NCBI RefSeq assembly: GCF_001422665.1
Contig: NZ_LMLU01000001.1
Location: forward strand, 1,173,583 to 1,237,582
DNA from: Arthrobacter sp. Leaf234
Lineage (GTDB): Bacteria; Actinomycetota; Actinomycetes; Actinomycetales; Micrococcaceae
Length of the DNA stretch: 64,000 nucleotides
Direction of reading: 5' to 3'
Position numbers and translations under genes: made by a program. This document shows, one piece after another, positions 1 to 9,808 of the stretch (the first letter of the stretch is position 1; each line of letters opens with the position of its first letter). The notes below the pieces were generated by a model. That model worked only from the letters and a program-made list of their open reading frames with translations, was not told the DNA's origin and ran no database searches.

Positions 1-350
1 CGCCGAGCCCGACCGCTACGCCGGTGCCTGCCCCGACGGAGCCGGTGACCCCGGCCCCGACGGAGCCGCCCGTCGTCGACCCGACCGAGCCGCCCTGCGC
101 CACGGATCCCGTCGACGCCGAGCAGCGGACGGCAGATGCTCCGGCGGAACCCGTCGCCGCCGCACCGACCGCTGGTGCTTCGCCCGCCACGAATCCCGCC
201 GGAACCGATCCCGGGGTGGAGCCGGCCAGCGAGGATCCCTGCGCCGATCCGGAGGCTCCCGTCGAGGGTGCTCCGGCCGATGACCCGGCGGCGAGGAAGC
301 CGGGCGCACCTGCGGAGGAACCGGACGAGGGATCCACCACCGAGGGCTGA
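1..350 (+). CDS. C-terminal part of a Pro/Thr/Ala/Glu-rich disordered protein (5' end outside window)
   Basis: The reading frame is open from the window edge (first full codon at 3) to a TGA at 348-350. The visible residues are almost only Pro, Thr, Ala, Glu, Asp and Gly, with repeated APTEP-like units near the start and two lone cysteines in PCATD and PCADP contexts. No folded domain is recognisable. Such tails occur on secreted or wall-associated proteins and on cytoplasmic disordered linkers; which applies cannot be judged without the missing N-terminus. An internal GTG at 24 exists but has no convincing ribosome binding site, so I read this as a truncated longer gene. Confidence 0.55.
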   Translation, partial: PSPTATPVPAPTEPVTPAPTEPPVVDPTEPPCATDPVDAEQRTADAPAEPVAAAPTAGASPATNPAGTDPGVEPASEDPCADPEAPVEGAPADDPAARKPGAPAEEPDEGSTTEG

Positions 351-356
351 TCCGGG

Positions 357-392
357 GATGCAACGTTGATGCAACCATCGGGCTCCTACGCT
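357..392 (+). promoter_or_regulatory. Promoter with tandem GATGCAAC repeats upstream of the aldehyde dehydrogenase operon
   Basis: GATGCAAC occurs at 357-364 and again at 368-375, an 11-bp period that puts both copies on the same helical face. A TACGCT -10 candidate follows at 387-392, with TTGATG (366-371) as a loosely spaced -35 inside the second repeat. I infer a regulator site controlling the dehydrogenase operon; no activator gene is adjacent. Confidence 0.4.
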
Positions 393-444
393 GTGCAGCA
401 GGGACGACGACGTCCTGCACACACGGAGTTCAAGGAGTTGGACA

Positions 445-1968
<1,524 letters not shown>

Positions 1969-1979
1969 GAGGAGACGCC

Positions 1980-2405
1980 ATGACCGTCGAGGCATCAGTG
2001 ACCATCCCGGGTGACACCGTTTCCCGGGTGGCCCTGACGGACAGCGCCGTCGAGCTGCTGGACAAGCTCTGGCTCATCCACGGGCCGCTCATGTTCCACC
2101 AGTCTGGCGGGTGCTGCGACGGCTCGTCACCGATGTGCTACCCGGCAGGGGAGTTCATCACCGCGGAGGCCGACGTGCTCCTGGGGGTGCTGGACATCTC
2201 CGCGGGCCCGGCCGGCAGGGATGCCGCATCGGCCGAGGGCGACGGCGGGTCCCGCCTCATCGAGTTCTGGATGTCGCGGGAGCAGTTCGAGTACTGGCGC
2301 CACACCCACCTGACCGTCGACGTGGTGCCGGGTCGGGGCAGCGGGTTCTCGGTCGAGGCGCCGGAGGGAAAGAGGTTCCTCATCCGGTCCCGGCTGATGC
2401 AGTAG
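1980..2405 (+). CDS. DUF779 family protein, aldehyde dehydrogenase partner
   Basis: A 141-residue DUF779 protein. The start at 1980 follows GGAGG (1970-1974 region) and lies 11 nt past the dehydrogenase stop, so the two are co-transcribed. The conserved Cys-rich signature HQSGGCCDGSSPMC lies near residues 40-53. The family is regularly encoded beside ExaC/AldB-type aldehyde dehydrogenases, but its biochemical role is not established; metal or thiol chemistry is suggested only by the cysteines. The reading frame extends upstream into the dehydrogenase gene, but that part is an overlap shadow. Confidence 0.88.
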   Translation: MTVEASVTIPGDTVSRVALTDSAVELLDKLWLIHGPLMFHQSGGCCDGSSPMCYPAGEFITAEADVLLGVLDISAGPAGRDAASAEGDGGSRLIEFWMSREQFEYWRHTHLTVDVVPGRGSGFSVEAPEGKRFLIRSRLMQ

Positions 2406-2416
2406 GGGACGGAGAC

Positions 2417-2453
2417 AGGAGGACCCGGAGGGCCGAACCCTCCGGGTCCTCCT
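2417..2453. terminator. Bidirectional hairpin terminator between convergent operons
   Basis: A perfect 16-bp stem (2417-2432 with 2438-2453) and a 5-nt loop lie between the DUF779 stop and the ArsR stop on the opposite strand, so it can serve both directions. There is no long T tract, as usual in GC-rich actinobacteria. Confidence 0.85.
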
Positions 2454-2464
2454 GCCGTCATGGC

Positions 2465-2791
2465 TCAGTCCGTGGGGTGGGCGTGCCCCTCGTGGCCCGG
2501 GTCCACGGCGAGCACGATCCCGAGGAGGTCCGTGAGTGCGTGGCCGAGCTTCGGGTCCACGAGCTCGTAGCGGGACCGACGGCCCTCGGGGACCGAGACG
2601 ACCAACCCGCACCCCCGCAGGCACGAGAGGTGGTTGGAGAGACTCTGCCTGCTGACGCCGAGGGCGTCCGCGAGGTCGCTCGGGTACGCGGGGGAGTCCC
2701 GTAGTACCACCAGGATGCGGACGCGGGTTGGGTCCGAGAGGGCCGTGCCCACGCGTTCGAGCACGGACGTGGAGGTCAGGGTCAGCAGCAT
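2465..2791 (-). CDS. ArsR/SmtB-family metalloregulator (CmtR-like cysteine pair)
   Basis: A 108-residue winged-helix repressor of the ArsR family. The recognition region reads GVSRQSLSNHLSCLRGCGLV, placing Cys57 and Cys61 in the recognition helix, the same positions and spacing as the Cd/Pb-binding pair of mycobacterial CmtR. The C-terminus carries three histidines in GHEGHAHPTD that could complete a metal site. The ATG overlaps the TGA of the upstream cation transporter gene (TGATG), so repressor and pump are translationally coupled. I infer repression of this operon relieved by Cd, Pb or Zn; the metal is not proven by sequence. Confidence 0.9.
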   Translation of the reverse strand: MLLTLTSTSVLERVGTALSDPTRVRILVVLRDSPAYPSDLADALGVSRQSLSNHLSCLRGCGLVVSVPEGRRSRYELVDPKLGHALTDLLGIVLAVDPGHEGHAHPTD

Positions 2792-3705
2792 CAGTGGGAC
2801 AGCTCCGTCTCGTGGGGGACATGCCCGGCGGGTTCGATCTGGAAGGTGCAGTGGTCGATGCCGACCTCGAAGTGCCGGCCCACGCATTCCTGCAGCTGGT
2901 CCAGCACCGCGTGGGCGGATCCGTCCCGGTAGCAGGCGTCGTCGACCACGATGTGCGCGGTCAGGACGGGCAGGCCGGTCGCGATCTGCGTGATGTGGAG
3001 ATCGTGCACATCGCGGACCTGCGGCAGGCGGGCGATGTGGTCCCGCACCTCCGCCAGGTCGATCCCCGCCGGCGTCGATTCGAGCAGGACGTCGATGGTC
3101 TCGCGCAGGAGTCGGACCGTCCGGGGGATGATCAGCGCCCCGATGAGCATCGCGACCACGGCGTCGGCCCTCATCCAGCCGGTCAGGGTGATGACCACCG
3201 CCGCGACGATCACCGCGACGGACCCGAGGGCGTCGTTGAGGACCTCGAGGAAGGCTGCGCGCAGGTTGAAGTTCGCCGCACGGTGCCGGGAGAGGATCCC
3301 GAGGGCGGCGAGATTCCCCGCGAGCCCGACGACGCCGAACACGATCATCTGCGGTGCGGCGACGTCCTCCGGTGTGATGAGGCGCCGGACCCCTTCGACG
3401 AGGACATAGGCACCCACGGCGAGCAGGAAGGCCGCCTGCAGCAGGGCTGCGATCACCTCGGCGCGCCGGAAGCCCCAAGAACGCTGCGGGGTCGCGGGGC
3501 GCAGGGCCAGCGACGCCGCGCCGAGAGCCATCGCGAGGCCGGCGGCATCCGTCAGGACATGGACGGAGTCGAAGAGCAGCGCGAGGCTCCCGGTCCAGAG
3601 AGCGCCCGCGACCTGCAGGACGAAGACGGCGAGGGTGATACCGAGGGCGCCGGCCAGCGGGCCGCGGGGTGCCCTGGCCGGAGCGTGGTGGTGATGGGAG
3701 CCCAT
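2791..3705 (-). CDS. Cation diffusion facilitator (CDF) family heavy-metal efflux transporter
   Basis: A 304-residue CDF protein with about six membrane helices and a C-terminal cytoplasmic domain, exchanging Zn/Cd/Co ions for protons across the plasma membrane. A short His tract follows the start. The TM2 metal site is intact (HVLTD), whereas the TM5 position normally written HxxxD reads EVLND, so one ligand is Glu. The first gene of the operon with the ArsR regulator. The ATG at 3705 has no Shine-Dalgarno, but TACTAT at 3712-3717 on the same strand lies 6 nt upstream, indicating a leaderless mRNA. Confidence 0.92.
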   Translation of the reverse strand: MGSHHHHAPARAPRGPLAGALGITLAVFVLQVAGALWTGSLALLFDSVHVLTDAAGLAMALGAASLALRPATPQRSWGFRRAEVIAALLQAAFLLAVGAYVLVEGVRRLITPEDVAAPQMIVFGVVGLAGNLAALGILSRHRAANFNLRAAFLEVLNDALGSVAVIVAAVVITLTGWMRADAVVAMLIGALIIPRTVRLLRETIDVLLESTPAGIDLAEVRDHIARLPQVRDVHDLHITQIATGLPVLTAHIVVDDACYRDGSAHAVLDQLQECVGRHFEVGIDHCTFQIEPAGHVPHETELSH

Positions 3706-3834
3706 CCCCCGATAGTACAGCGACAGCTGAATCGCGGCGACCGATTGCGTGCGCTGGTACGGTGAGGGTCCGCGGCCGCCGGCCGGGTGGCTCGTCCACC
3801 CACAGCGAGGTGCCGATCATGGCAGGAGAACTCG

Positions 3835-4581
3835 ATGGTTCCCGACGACGGCCCGGACGGACGTGGCGACGGCTGGACCCTGCCGCAGGACGACGTCGCC
3901 GGCAGGCTGAGCGAACTCGCACGTTCCCTCCAGCGGGAGGACTCCGAGGACGCCGTTCTCGAACGCCTGGTCCCCGGTTCCATCGACCTGGTCCCCGGGG
4001 CCGACGAAGCCTCGATCACCCTCGTCACCGGGCGGCGGCGCGTCGAGTCGCGGGCGCCGTCGGGCCGGCTCGCACAGGTCCTCGACGAACTGCAGGAGCG
4101 CACCGGGGAAGGTCCCTGCCTCAGCGCCGTCTACGACGAGCAGACGGTCAGGGTGCCGGATCTCCGGGACGAGGACCGCTGGCCCGAGTTCTCGGCGGAA
4201 GCCGCCCGGGCCGGCGCCGGGAGCATGCTCTCCTTCCAGCTCTTCGTGGAAGGGGACAACCTCGGCGCCCTCAACCTCGTCGGGCGGGCGCCGAACGCCT
4301 TCACCGAGGAGTCCGAGTACGTGGGGCTGCTCGTCGCGGCGCACGCTGCCGTCGCCTTCGCCGATGCCCAGAAACTGCACCAGTTCAAGGACGCCATCGC
4401 CACGCGTGACCTGATCGGCCAGGCGAAGGGCATCCTGATGGAGCGGTACGCCATCACCGCCGGGCAGGCGTTCATCATGCTGGTCCAGGTCTCGGCGGAC
4501 ACCAACGTCAAACTGCTCGCGGTGGCCGACGAACTCGCCCGCTCGGGGCGCCTGCCCCTCACGCGGGGCGGCCAGGGCTGA
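3835..4581 (+). CDS. GAF-ANTAR domain transcription antitermination regulator
   Basis: A 248-residue two-domain protein. Residues about 20-170 resemble a GAF sensor domain (DEASITLV early, LGALNLVGRAP late) and about 180-240 form an ANTAR domain, recognisable from ATRDLIGQAKGILMERY and the helix before it. ANTAR domains bind paired RNA hairpins and prevent termination; GAF-ANTAR proteins are common orphans in actinobacteria. AGGAG at 3824-3828 fixes the ATG at 3835; an in-frame upstream start at 3787 lacks such a site. No target hairpin pair is evident next to it, so targets are probably elsewhere. Confidence 0.88.
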   Translation: MVPDDGPDGRGDGWTLPQDDVAGRLSELARSLQREDSEDAVLERLVPGSIDLVPGADEASITLVTGRRRVESRAPSGRLAQVLDELQERTGEGPCLSAVYDEQTVRVPDLRDEDRWPEFSAEAARAGAGSMLSFQLFVEGDNLGALNLVGRAPNAFTEESEYVGLLVAAHAAVAFADAQKLHQFKDAIATRDLIGQAKGILMERYAITAGQAFIMLVQVSADTNVKLLAVADELARSGRLPLTRGGQG

Positions 4582-4608
4582 GGCGGACGATCGCCGCGCA
4601 GGACCCTC

Positions 4609-5583
4609 TCAGCGGTCGACGCCGGACATGTCCTCGTAGCGGTCGCCGACAGGCGCTGCGACGTCGTCGAGCGCGGCGAGGTGATCCGCCGTCAGGGCGA
4701 GGGCGTCGGCCGCGACGTTCTCCTCGAGGTAGTGCACCTGCTTGGTCCCGGGGATGGGGGCGATGTCGTCCCCCTGCGCGAGCAGCCAGGCGAGCGCCAC
4801 CTGACCGGGCGTCGCGTCGATCTGGCGTGCGACCTCGTCCACCTGCTCCACGATGCGGATGTTGGCCTGCAGGTTCTCCCCGGCGAACCGGGGGTTGTTG
4901 CGCCGGAAGTCCTCGGCGTCGAGCTGGTCCACCGATCGGATGGTGCCGGTCAGGAATCCCCGACCCAGCGGCGAGTAGGGGACGAACCCGATGCCGAGTT
5001 CCCGCACGAGGGGCAGGATCTCGCGTTCCGGATCGCGGCTCCACAGCGAGTACTCGGTCTGCAGCGCGGTCACCCTGTGCACGGCGTTCGCCCGCCTGAT
5101 CGTGTCCGGCGCGGCCTCCGAGAGTCCGATGTGCCGGATCTTGCCCTCGTGCACGAGATCGGCGAGGGCCCCCATGGTGTCCTCGACGGGGACCGAGGGG
5201 TCCATCCGGTGCTGGTAGTAGAGGTCGATGTAGTCCGTCTCCAGCCGCCGCAGCGAGCCCTCGACCGAGAGGCGCACGTTCTCCGGGCTGCCGTCGAGGC
5301 CCCGCGCGTCGTCGACGGTGTGCCGGATGGTCCCGAACTTCGTCGCGATGACGATCCCGTCACGCCTGCCACGGAACGCCCGGCCCAGCAGTTCCTCGTT
5401 CGCGTAGGGGCCGTACATCTCGGCGGTGTCGAAGAAGGTGACGCCGAGGTCCAGCGCGCGGTGCAGCGTCGTCGTCGCCCCGGCGTCGTCCATGCCGCTG
5501 CCGGTGTAGAACGCGGACATGCCCATGCAGCCGAGTCCGAGCCGGGAGACGCCGAGGCCGGCGCCGAGGGTGATGGTCTTCAT
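4609..5583 (-). CDS. Aldo/keto reductase
   Basis: An NADPH-dependent aldo/keto reductase of about 324 residues (TIM barrel, cytosolic). The catalytic tetrad is complete: Asp52 and Tyr57 in FFDTAEMYG, Lys82 in ATKFG and His125 in YYQHRMD; the cofactor loop IPGTKQ is near the C-terminus. I chose the ATG at 5583 because AAGGCG lies at proper distance; the ATG at 5598 (five residues longer) has no ribosome binding site. A TACTCT -10 candidate lies at 5635-5640 on this strand. Divergent from the TetR-MMPL unit and close to its operator, so it may share that control. Substrate unknown. Confidence 0.9.
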   Translation of the reverse strand: MKTITLGAGLGVSRLGLGCMGMSAFYTGSGMDDAGATTTLHRALDLGVTFFDTAEMYGPYANEELLGRAFRGRRDGIVIATKFGTIRHTVDDARGLDGSPENVRLSVEGSLRRLETDYIDLYYQHRMDPSVPVEDTMGALADLVHEGKIRHIGLSEAAPDTIRRANAVHRVTALQTEYSLWSRDPEREILPLVRELGIGFVPYSPLGRGFLTGTIRSVDQLDAEDFRRNNPRFAGENLQANIRIVEQVDEVARQIDATPGQVALAWLLAQGDDIAPIPGTKQVHYLEENVAADALALTADHLAALDDVAAPVGDRYEDMSGVDR

Positions 5584-5685
5584 GGGATTCGCCTTCATTG
5601 ATGGGGAGGAGGGGAGGTGTCAGCACTCCGGGCCAGAGTACGCCTGGCGGCCCGACCATGGGCCGGGAGTTCCCCCGCCGAGCCC

Positions 5686-5718
5686 TGATTGCACGGTGTG
5701 CAATTATTCGCCTACGCT
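5686..5718 (+). promoter_or_regulatory. TetR autoregulatory operator overlapping the -35 of tetR-mmpL
   Basis: A perfect inverted repeat ATTGCAC-GGT-GTGCAAT spans 5688-5704. Its left arm contains TTGCAC (5689-5694), which works as a -35, followed after 18 nt by TACGCT (5713-5718) as -10. A bound dimer would block polymerase. The GTG start of the regulator begins 6 nt after the -10. Confidence 0.72.
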
Positions 5719-5724
5719 GGGACT

Positions 5725-6411
5725 GTGCTGAGAACGACGGATGATGCGGAGCCCATGGGCCGCCGCGAGCGGAACAAGATCGACACCCGGCGTGCCATCG
5801 CGGACGCCGCCTTCGACCTGGCTCGCTCCGTGGGCCCGGGTGCCTTCACCGCGGACCAGATCGCCGAACGCGCCGGTGTCTCCCGCCGTACCTTCTTCAA
5901 CTACTTCCACAGCGCCGAGGATGCCCTCACCGTGCGCATGGACGGTTTCCTCGAACTGGCCCTCGGTGTCTTCGGGAGCATGCCGGCCGGCGAGCCCCTC
6001 TTCGAATCCATCATCCGGGCCTTCAGCGAGACCACGCGGATGGAGGGGCTGTCCCAGCACGGTGAGCTCTTCCGCATGGCCGACACCAATCCGGAACTCC
6101 TGCGGGCGCAGCTCCACTCCTGGGAACGTGCGGAGGTGCTGATCGCGGAAGCGCTCCGCCGCAGGCTCGGGTCCGTCACCGGCGACCTGTACCTGACCGC
6201 GCTCGTCGGATCGGTGCTCTCCTGCACCAAGGCGGCCGTGCGTGACTGGGCTGCCACCACCGCGGAGGATGCGGAGGACTCCGGCGAACAGCTCGAGGCC
6301 CGCATCCTCGCCGCGCTCTCCATGCTCCGCGACGGGTTCTCCGAACCCGTCGCCTCCGGTGCCCCGTCCACCGCTCGGGACACGCACGCTTCGCCCGGTC
6401 AGCCCGTCTGA
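5725..6411 (+). CDS. TetR/AcrR-family transcriptional repressor
   Basis: A 228-residue TetR regulator: the N-terminal HTH is seen in TADQIAERAGVSRRTFFNYF (about residues 50-70), followed by a variable ligand-binding helical domain containing SCTKAAVRDW. The start is taken as GTG 5725, 6 nt after the TACGCT -10, implying a leaderless transcript; ATG 5755 is an alternative. It lies directly upstream of an MMPL transporter gene (44-nt gap), the classical repressor-pump arrangement, so I infer drug- or lipid-responsive control of that pump. The C-terminal tail after residue 200 is low complexity. Confidence 0.9.
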   Translation: MLRTTDDAEPMGRRERNKIDTRRAIADAAFDLARSVGPGAFTADQIAERAGVSRRTFFNYFHSAEDALTVRMDGFLELALGVFGSMPAGEPLFESIIRAFSETTRMEGLSQHGELFRMADTNPELLRAQLHSWERAEVLIAEALRRRLGSVTGDLYLTALVGSVLSCTKAAVRDWAATTAEDAEDSGEQLEARILAALSMLRDGFSEPVASGAPSTARDTHASPGQPV

Positions 6412-6455
6412 CCCTCCACCCGTCCGCATCACCGCTTCTTCCCCTGAGGACCCCC

Positions 6456-9011
6456 ATGGCATTCCTGCTCTATCGGCTCGGCTCCTTCGCGTTCCGTCGG
6501 CGGTGGTGGGTCATCTCCGCGTGGCTCGCCATCATGCTCGCCGTGGGTGGCGCCGCCGTGGCGTTCTCGGGCACCCTGACGAACAACTTCACCATCCCCG
6601 GCACGGAGTCGCAGCGGATCTCCGACAGGCTCAGGGAGGAGCTGCCCGAGGCGGTGGGCGGCACCGGCACCGTGGTCTTCACGACCGACGACGGTGCACC
6701 CTTCTCCGCAGAACAGCGTGAGGGCGTGCAGTCGGCCCTCGCGGACACCGCCGACCTCGACGGTATCCGCGGCGTCGTCGATCCGTTCGATGTCGCCGAC
6801 CAGGTGGCGGCCGGTGCCGAGGAGCTCGAGGCGGGACGCACCGAGCTCGAGGCGAGCGAGGAGCAGCTGACCGCAGGCGAGCAGCAGCTCGCGCAGGGCC
6901 AGGCGGACCTCGACGCACAGCGTGACCAGTTCGAGAAGGCCCGCGCGCAGCTGCCACGGCAGCAGGTGACCGCCACCGAGCAGCAGCTCACCCAGGGCCA
7001 GGACCAGCTGGATGCGAGCCGCACGGAACTCGAGGCGGGCCGCGAGCAGCTCGAGTCCGGCCGCACGGAACTCGATCTGGCGCAGCGGCAGCTCGACGCG
7101 TCTTCGGGCGTCGGCCTCCTCTCGGAGGACGGGTCCACGGGTGTCGCGAGCGTGCAGTTCGAGCAGCAGATCAACGGGGTCTCGCCGGAACTGCGGGAGG
7201 CCGTGCAGGCGGCAGCGGCGGAGGCGGAGGCGTCCGGTGTCACCGTCGACTACAGCAAGGAGATCGTCGAGGACGTCTCCGGGATCGTCGGCGCCACCGA
7301 GGCCGTGGGCCTGGCCGTCGCCGCCGTGGTCCTCGTCCTCATGCTCGGCACGCTCATCGCCGCCGGGCTGCCGCTGCTGATGGCGGTCATCGGCGTGGGT
7401 GTCGGCGTCGGCCTGACCTTCGCGCTGTCCGGCATCATCGAGATGAACAGCATCTCGCCCGTCCTCGCGCTCATGCTCGGGCTGGCGGTCGGTATCGACT
7501 ACTCGCTGTTCATCGTCAACCGGCACAGGACGCAGCTCCTGCACGGCATGGAGCTGCAGGAGTCCATCGCCCGGGCCACGGGTACGGCGGGCAATGCCGT
7601 CCTCTTCGCCGGGATCACCGTGATCGTCGCGCTCGCCGCGCTCGCCGTCCCCGGTCTGCCCTTCCTGACCGTGATGGGCCTGTCCGCAGCCGGGACGGTC
7701 GCCGTGTCGGTCCTGGTGGCCCTCACCCTGACCCCGGCCCTGCTCGCCCTGATGGGGCGTCGTGTCGTGTCCAAGCGCCGTTGGGCCAAGGCCCGCGGAC
7801 ACAAGCACTCGGCGGCCACGCCGGTCGCGGCCGACGGCGGCACCTCCCTCGCCGACGAGCGTGCCGCCAGGGGCGCCGGCTGGGGCGGGCTGGTCACCCG
7901 GAAGCCGGTCCTGACGGTTCTCGCCGGCGTCCTGCTGCTCGGCGTCATCGCCATCCCCGCCGCCCAGTTGCGGGTCGGTCTGCCCGACGGCGGAACGGAA
8001 CCCGCCGATTCCACGGCGTTCCAGGCCTACAGCACCATCGGCGAGAAGTTCGGCGCCGGCACCAACGGCCCGCTGATCGTCGTCGGCTCGCTACCCGAGA
8101 CCGCCACCGAGGCGGAGCAGACGGCACTGCGCCTGGACGTCAACGACCTCCTGCTCGACGTGCCCGACGTCGCCGCCTCCGTCCCCGCGACGGTCAGCGA
8201 GGACGGCCGCACGGCGATCTTCCAGGTGATCCCGGAGGAGGGCCCCGCCAGCGAGACCACGGAGAACCTCGTCCGCGATCTCCGCGCCGAGACCAACCGT
8301 TTCGAGGAGGAGACGGGGGTCGCCATCGCCGTCACGGGGCAGACGGCGGCGAACATCGACGTCTCCGCGAAGCTCATGGAGGCGCTGCCGGTGTACCTCG
8401 GGATCGTCGTGGGTCTCTCGCTGATCCTGCTGCTGCTCGTCTTCCGCTCCATCCTCGTCCCGATCATCGCCACAGCGGGCTTCCTGCTCTCACTGCTCGC
8501 GAGCTTCGGGGCCACCGTGGCGATCTACCAGTGGGGCTGGCTCGGCGGCTTCTTCGGCGTCACGAACCCCGGGCCCATCCTCAGCTTCCTGCCCATCATC
8601 CTGATCGGCGTGCTCTTCGGTCTCGCGATGGACTACCAGATGTTCCTCGTGTCCGGCATGCGCGAGGCGTTCGTCCACGGCGACGATCCGAAGGCCGCAG
8701 TCCGCATCGGGTTCAGCCACGGCGCCCGCGTGGTCACCGCGGCGGCGATCATCATGGTGTCGGTGTTCGCCGGCTTCGTCTTCTCCCACCTGGCCATGGT
8801 CCGGCCGATCGGCTTCGGGCTGGCCTTCGGCGTGCTGCTGGACGCCTTCGTGGTCCGGATGACGCTGGTGCCGGCCGCCATGTACCTGCTCGGCAAGCAC
8901 GCCTGGTGGCTTCCCGCCTGGCTGCAGCGCATCCTGCCCGACGTCGACGTGGAGGGCGCCAAGCTGCTCGGCGAAGAGCCGGAGCGGGCGAAGGAGTCCG
9001 TACCGGCGTGA
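6456..9011 (+). CDS. MMPL/RND-superfamily membrane transporter with coiled-coil periplasmic insert
   Basis: An 851-residue proton-driven exporter with two MMPL repeats, each one helix, a large extracytoplasmic loop and five helices. GIDYSLFIVNRHR and AMDYQMFLVSGMREA carry the conserved Asp-Tyr pairs of TM4 and TM10 that conduct protons. The first loop contains a heptad-like stretch (about residues 125-215) with repeated EAGRTELEA/EEQLTAGEQQL units, predicted as an alpha-helical hairpin, as in larger MmpL and YhgE-type proteins. A short cytoplasmic linker rich in Arg and Lys lies between the halves. Probably exports a hydrophobic compound or lipid under control of the TetR gene upstream. Confidence 0.92.
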   Translation: MAFLLYRLGSFAFRRRWWVISAWLAIMLAVGGAAVAFSGTLTNNFTIPGTESQRISDRLREELPEAVGGTGTVVFTTDDGAPFSAEQREGVQSALADTADLDGIRGVVDPFDVADQVAAGAEELEAGRTELEASEEQLTAGEQQLAQGQADLDAQRDQFEKARAQLPRQQVTATEQQLTQGQDQLDASRTELEAGREQLESGRTELDLAQRQLDASSGVGLLSEDGSTGVASVQFEQQINGVSPELREAVQAAAAEAEASGVTVDYSKEIVEDVSGIVGATEAVGLAVAAVVLVLMLGTLIAAGLPLLMAVIGVGVGVGLTFALSGIIEMNSISPVLALMLGLAVGIDYSLFIVNRHRTQLLHGMELQESIARATGTAGNAVLFAGITVIVALAALAVPGLPFLTVMGLSAAGTVAVSVLVALTLTPALLALMGRRVVSKRRWAKARGHKHSAATPVAADGGTSLADERAARGAGWGGLVTRKPVLTVLAGVLLLGVIAIPAAQLRVGLPDGGTEPADSTAFQAYSTIGEKFGAGTNGPLIVVGSLPETATEAEQTALRLDVNDLLLDVPDVAASVPATVSEDGRTAIFQVIPEEGPASETTENLVRDLRAETNRFEEETGVAIAVTGQTAANIDVSAKLMEALPVYLGIVVGLSLILLLLVFRSILVPIIATAGFLLSLLASFGATVAIYQWGWLGGFFGVTNPGPILSFLPIILIGVLFGLAMDYQMFLVSGMREAFVHGDDPKAAVRIGFSHGARVVTAAAIIMVSVFAGFVFSHLAMVRPIGFGLAFGVLLDAFVVRMTLVPAAMYLLGKHAWWLPAWLQRILPDVDVEGAKLLGEEPERAKESVPA

Positions 9012-9034
9012 GTCACGCGCACCTGCTGCCCGCG

Positions 9035-9496
9035 TCAGCGCAGCAGGTGCGCGAGGGCGAGGTGGTCGTTGCCCGTCGCCCGTCCGACCTCCTGTGCCCG
9101 CGCCAGCGGCACGAAGAAGCAGCGGAACAGCAGACCGGTGTCCGAGCCGGGGTCCGCCGCGTTTCCGGTGACGCGGTGCTCCCAGGACGATCGCCGCTCC
9201 GCCGTCTCCACCGCGAAGAAGACGGTGATCTGGTCCGGGACCGGCGGGGCGGGTGGTGTCGCGCAGACGCCGAGGGCCAGCAGGGGGCCACGCACCGTGA
9301 GCCCCGTCTCCTCGAGGACCTCCCGGCGGGCGGCCTCGTCGAGCGTCTCCCCGGGGTCGACGCCGCCACCGGGTACCTGCGTGCCCGCCTCCGGGTGGTC
9401 CACGTGGTCGAAGACCAGGACCTCGCGTCCGGCGCCCTCGCCGCGCAGCACGTAGGCGGCGGCTCGGACCCGCGTGGGCTTCAACGGATCGGCCAC
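9035..9496 (-). CDS. Nudix hydrolase
   Basis: A 153-residue Nudix-fold protein that would hydrolyse a nucleoside-diphosphate-X compound. The Nudix box is complete: the GGGVDPGE start, then the REVLEETGL helix with the metal-binding glutamates (about residues 42-65). A strong GGGGAGGA element precedes GTG 9496; longer readings to 9592 start inside non-coding sequence. The C-terminal part ends in a Leu/Ala-rich helix. Substrate cannot be assigned. It is convergent with the MMPL gene, with only 23 nt between stops and no clear terminator. Confidence 0.85.
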   Translation of the reverse strand: MADPLKPTRVRAAAYVLRGEGAGREVLVFDHVDHPEAGTQVPGGGVDPGETLDEAARREVLEETGLTVRGPLLALGVCATPPAPPVPDQITVFFAVETAERRSSWEHRVTGNAADPGSDTGLLFRCFFVPLARAQEVGRATGNDHLALAHLLR

Positions 9497-9660
9497 CGGT
9501 GGATCCTCCCCTCGTCGTCCTGCCACGCTACCCGCTGCCCTGGGGGACATGGTCCTGGGCGTGGACAGCCGCCGGGCGTACCTGCCGCCCACGGACCGGC
9601 CCGTGGCGTGAGCGACCGGGGCGCGGTGCGCGGAGGACGGGAATCCGCTGGACCGGCGCC

Positions 9661-9690
9661 GGATGAAGGAATCCTCATCCGTGGTTCATC
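9661..9690 (+). promoter_or_regulatory. Candidate OmpR-type response-regulator site upstream of the two-component operon
   Basis: CTCATC at 9674-9679 and TTCATC at 9685-9690 form a direct repeat with an 11-bp period, the pattern bound by OmpR/PhoB-type regulators; the first half is also embedded in an inverted repeat GGATGA...TCATCC (9661-9680). The site precedes the operon that encodes an OmpR-type regulator, so autoregulation is plausible. Confidence 0.4.
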
Positions 9691-9808
9691 GGGGTGCCAC
9701 GGGAGTACGCGACAGTAGGTGATGGCGATGAAGCGCCTGCTGTGGATGATCGTCCGCATCGGGACCGTCGCCGGCACGCCCCGACCGCACCACCATCCAG
9801 GAGTCCCG

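Noticed and set aside
6429..7808. 459-codon open frame antisense to the MMPL gene
   Set aside because: Composition is Gly/Asp/Arg/His-rich as expected for an antisense shadow; the sense strand has full MMPL motifs.
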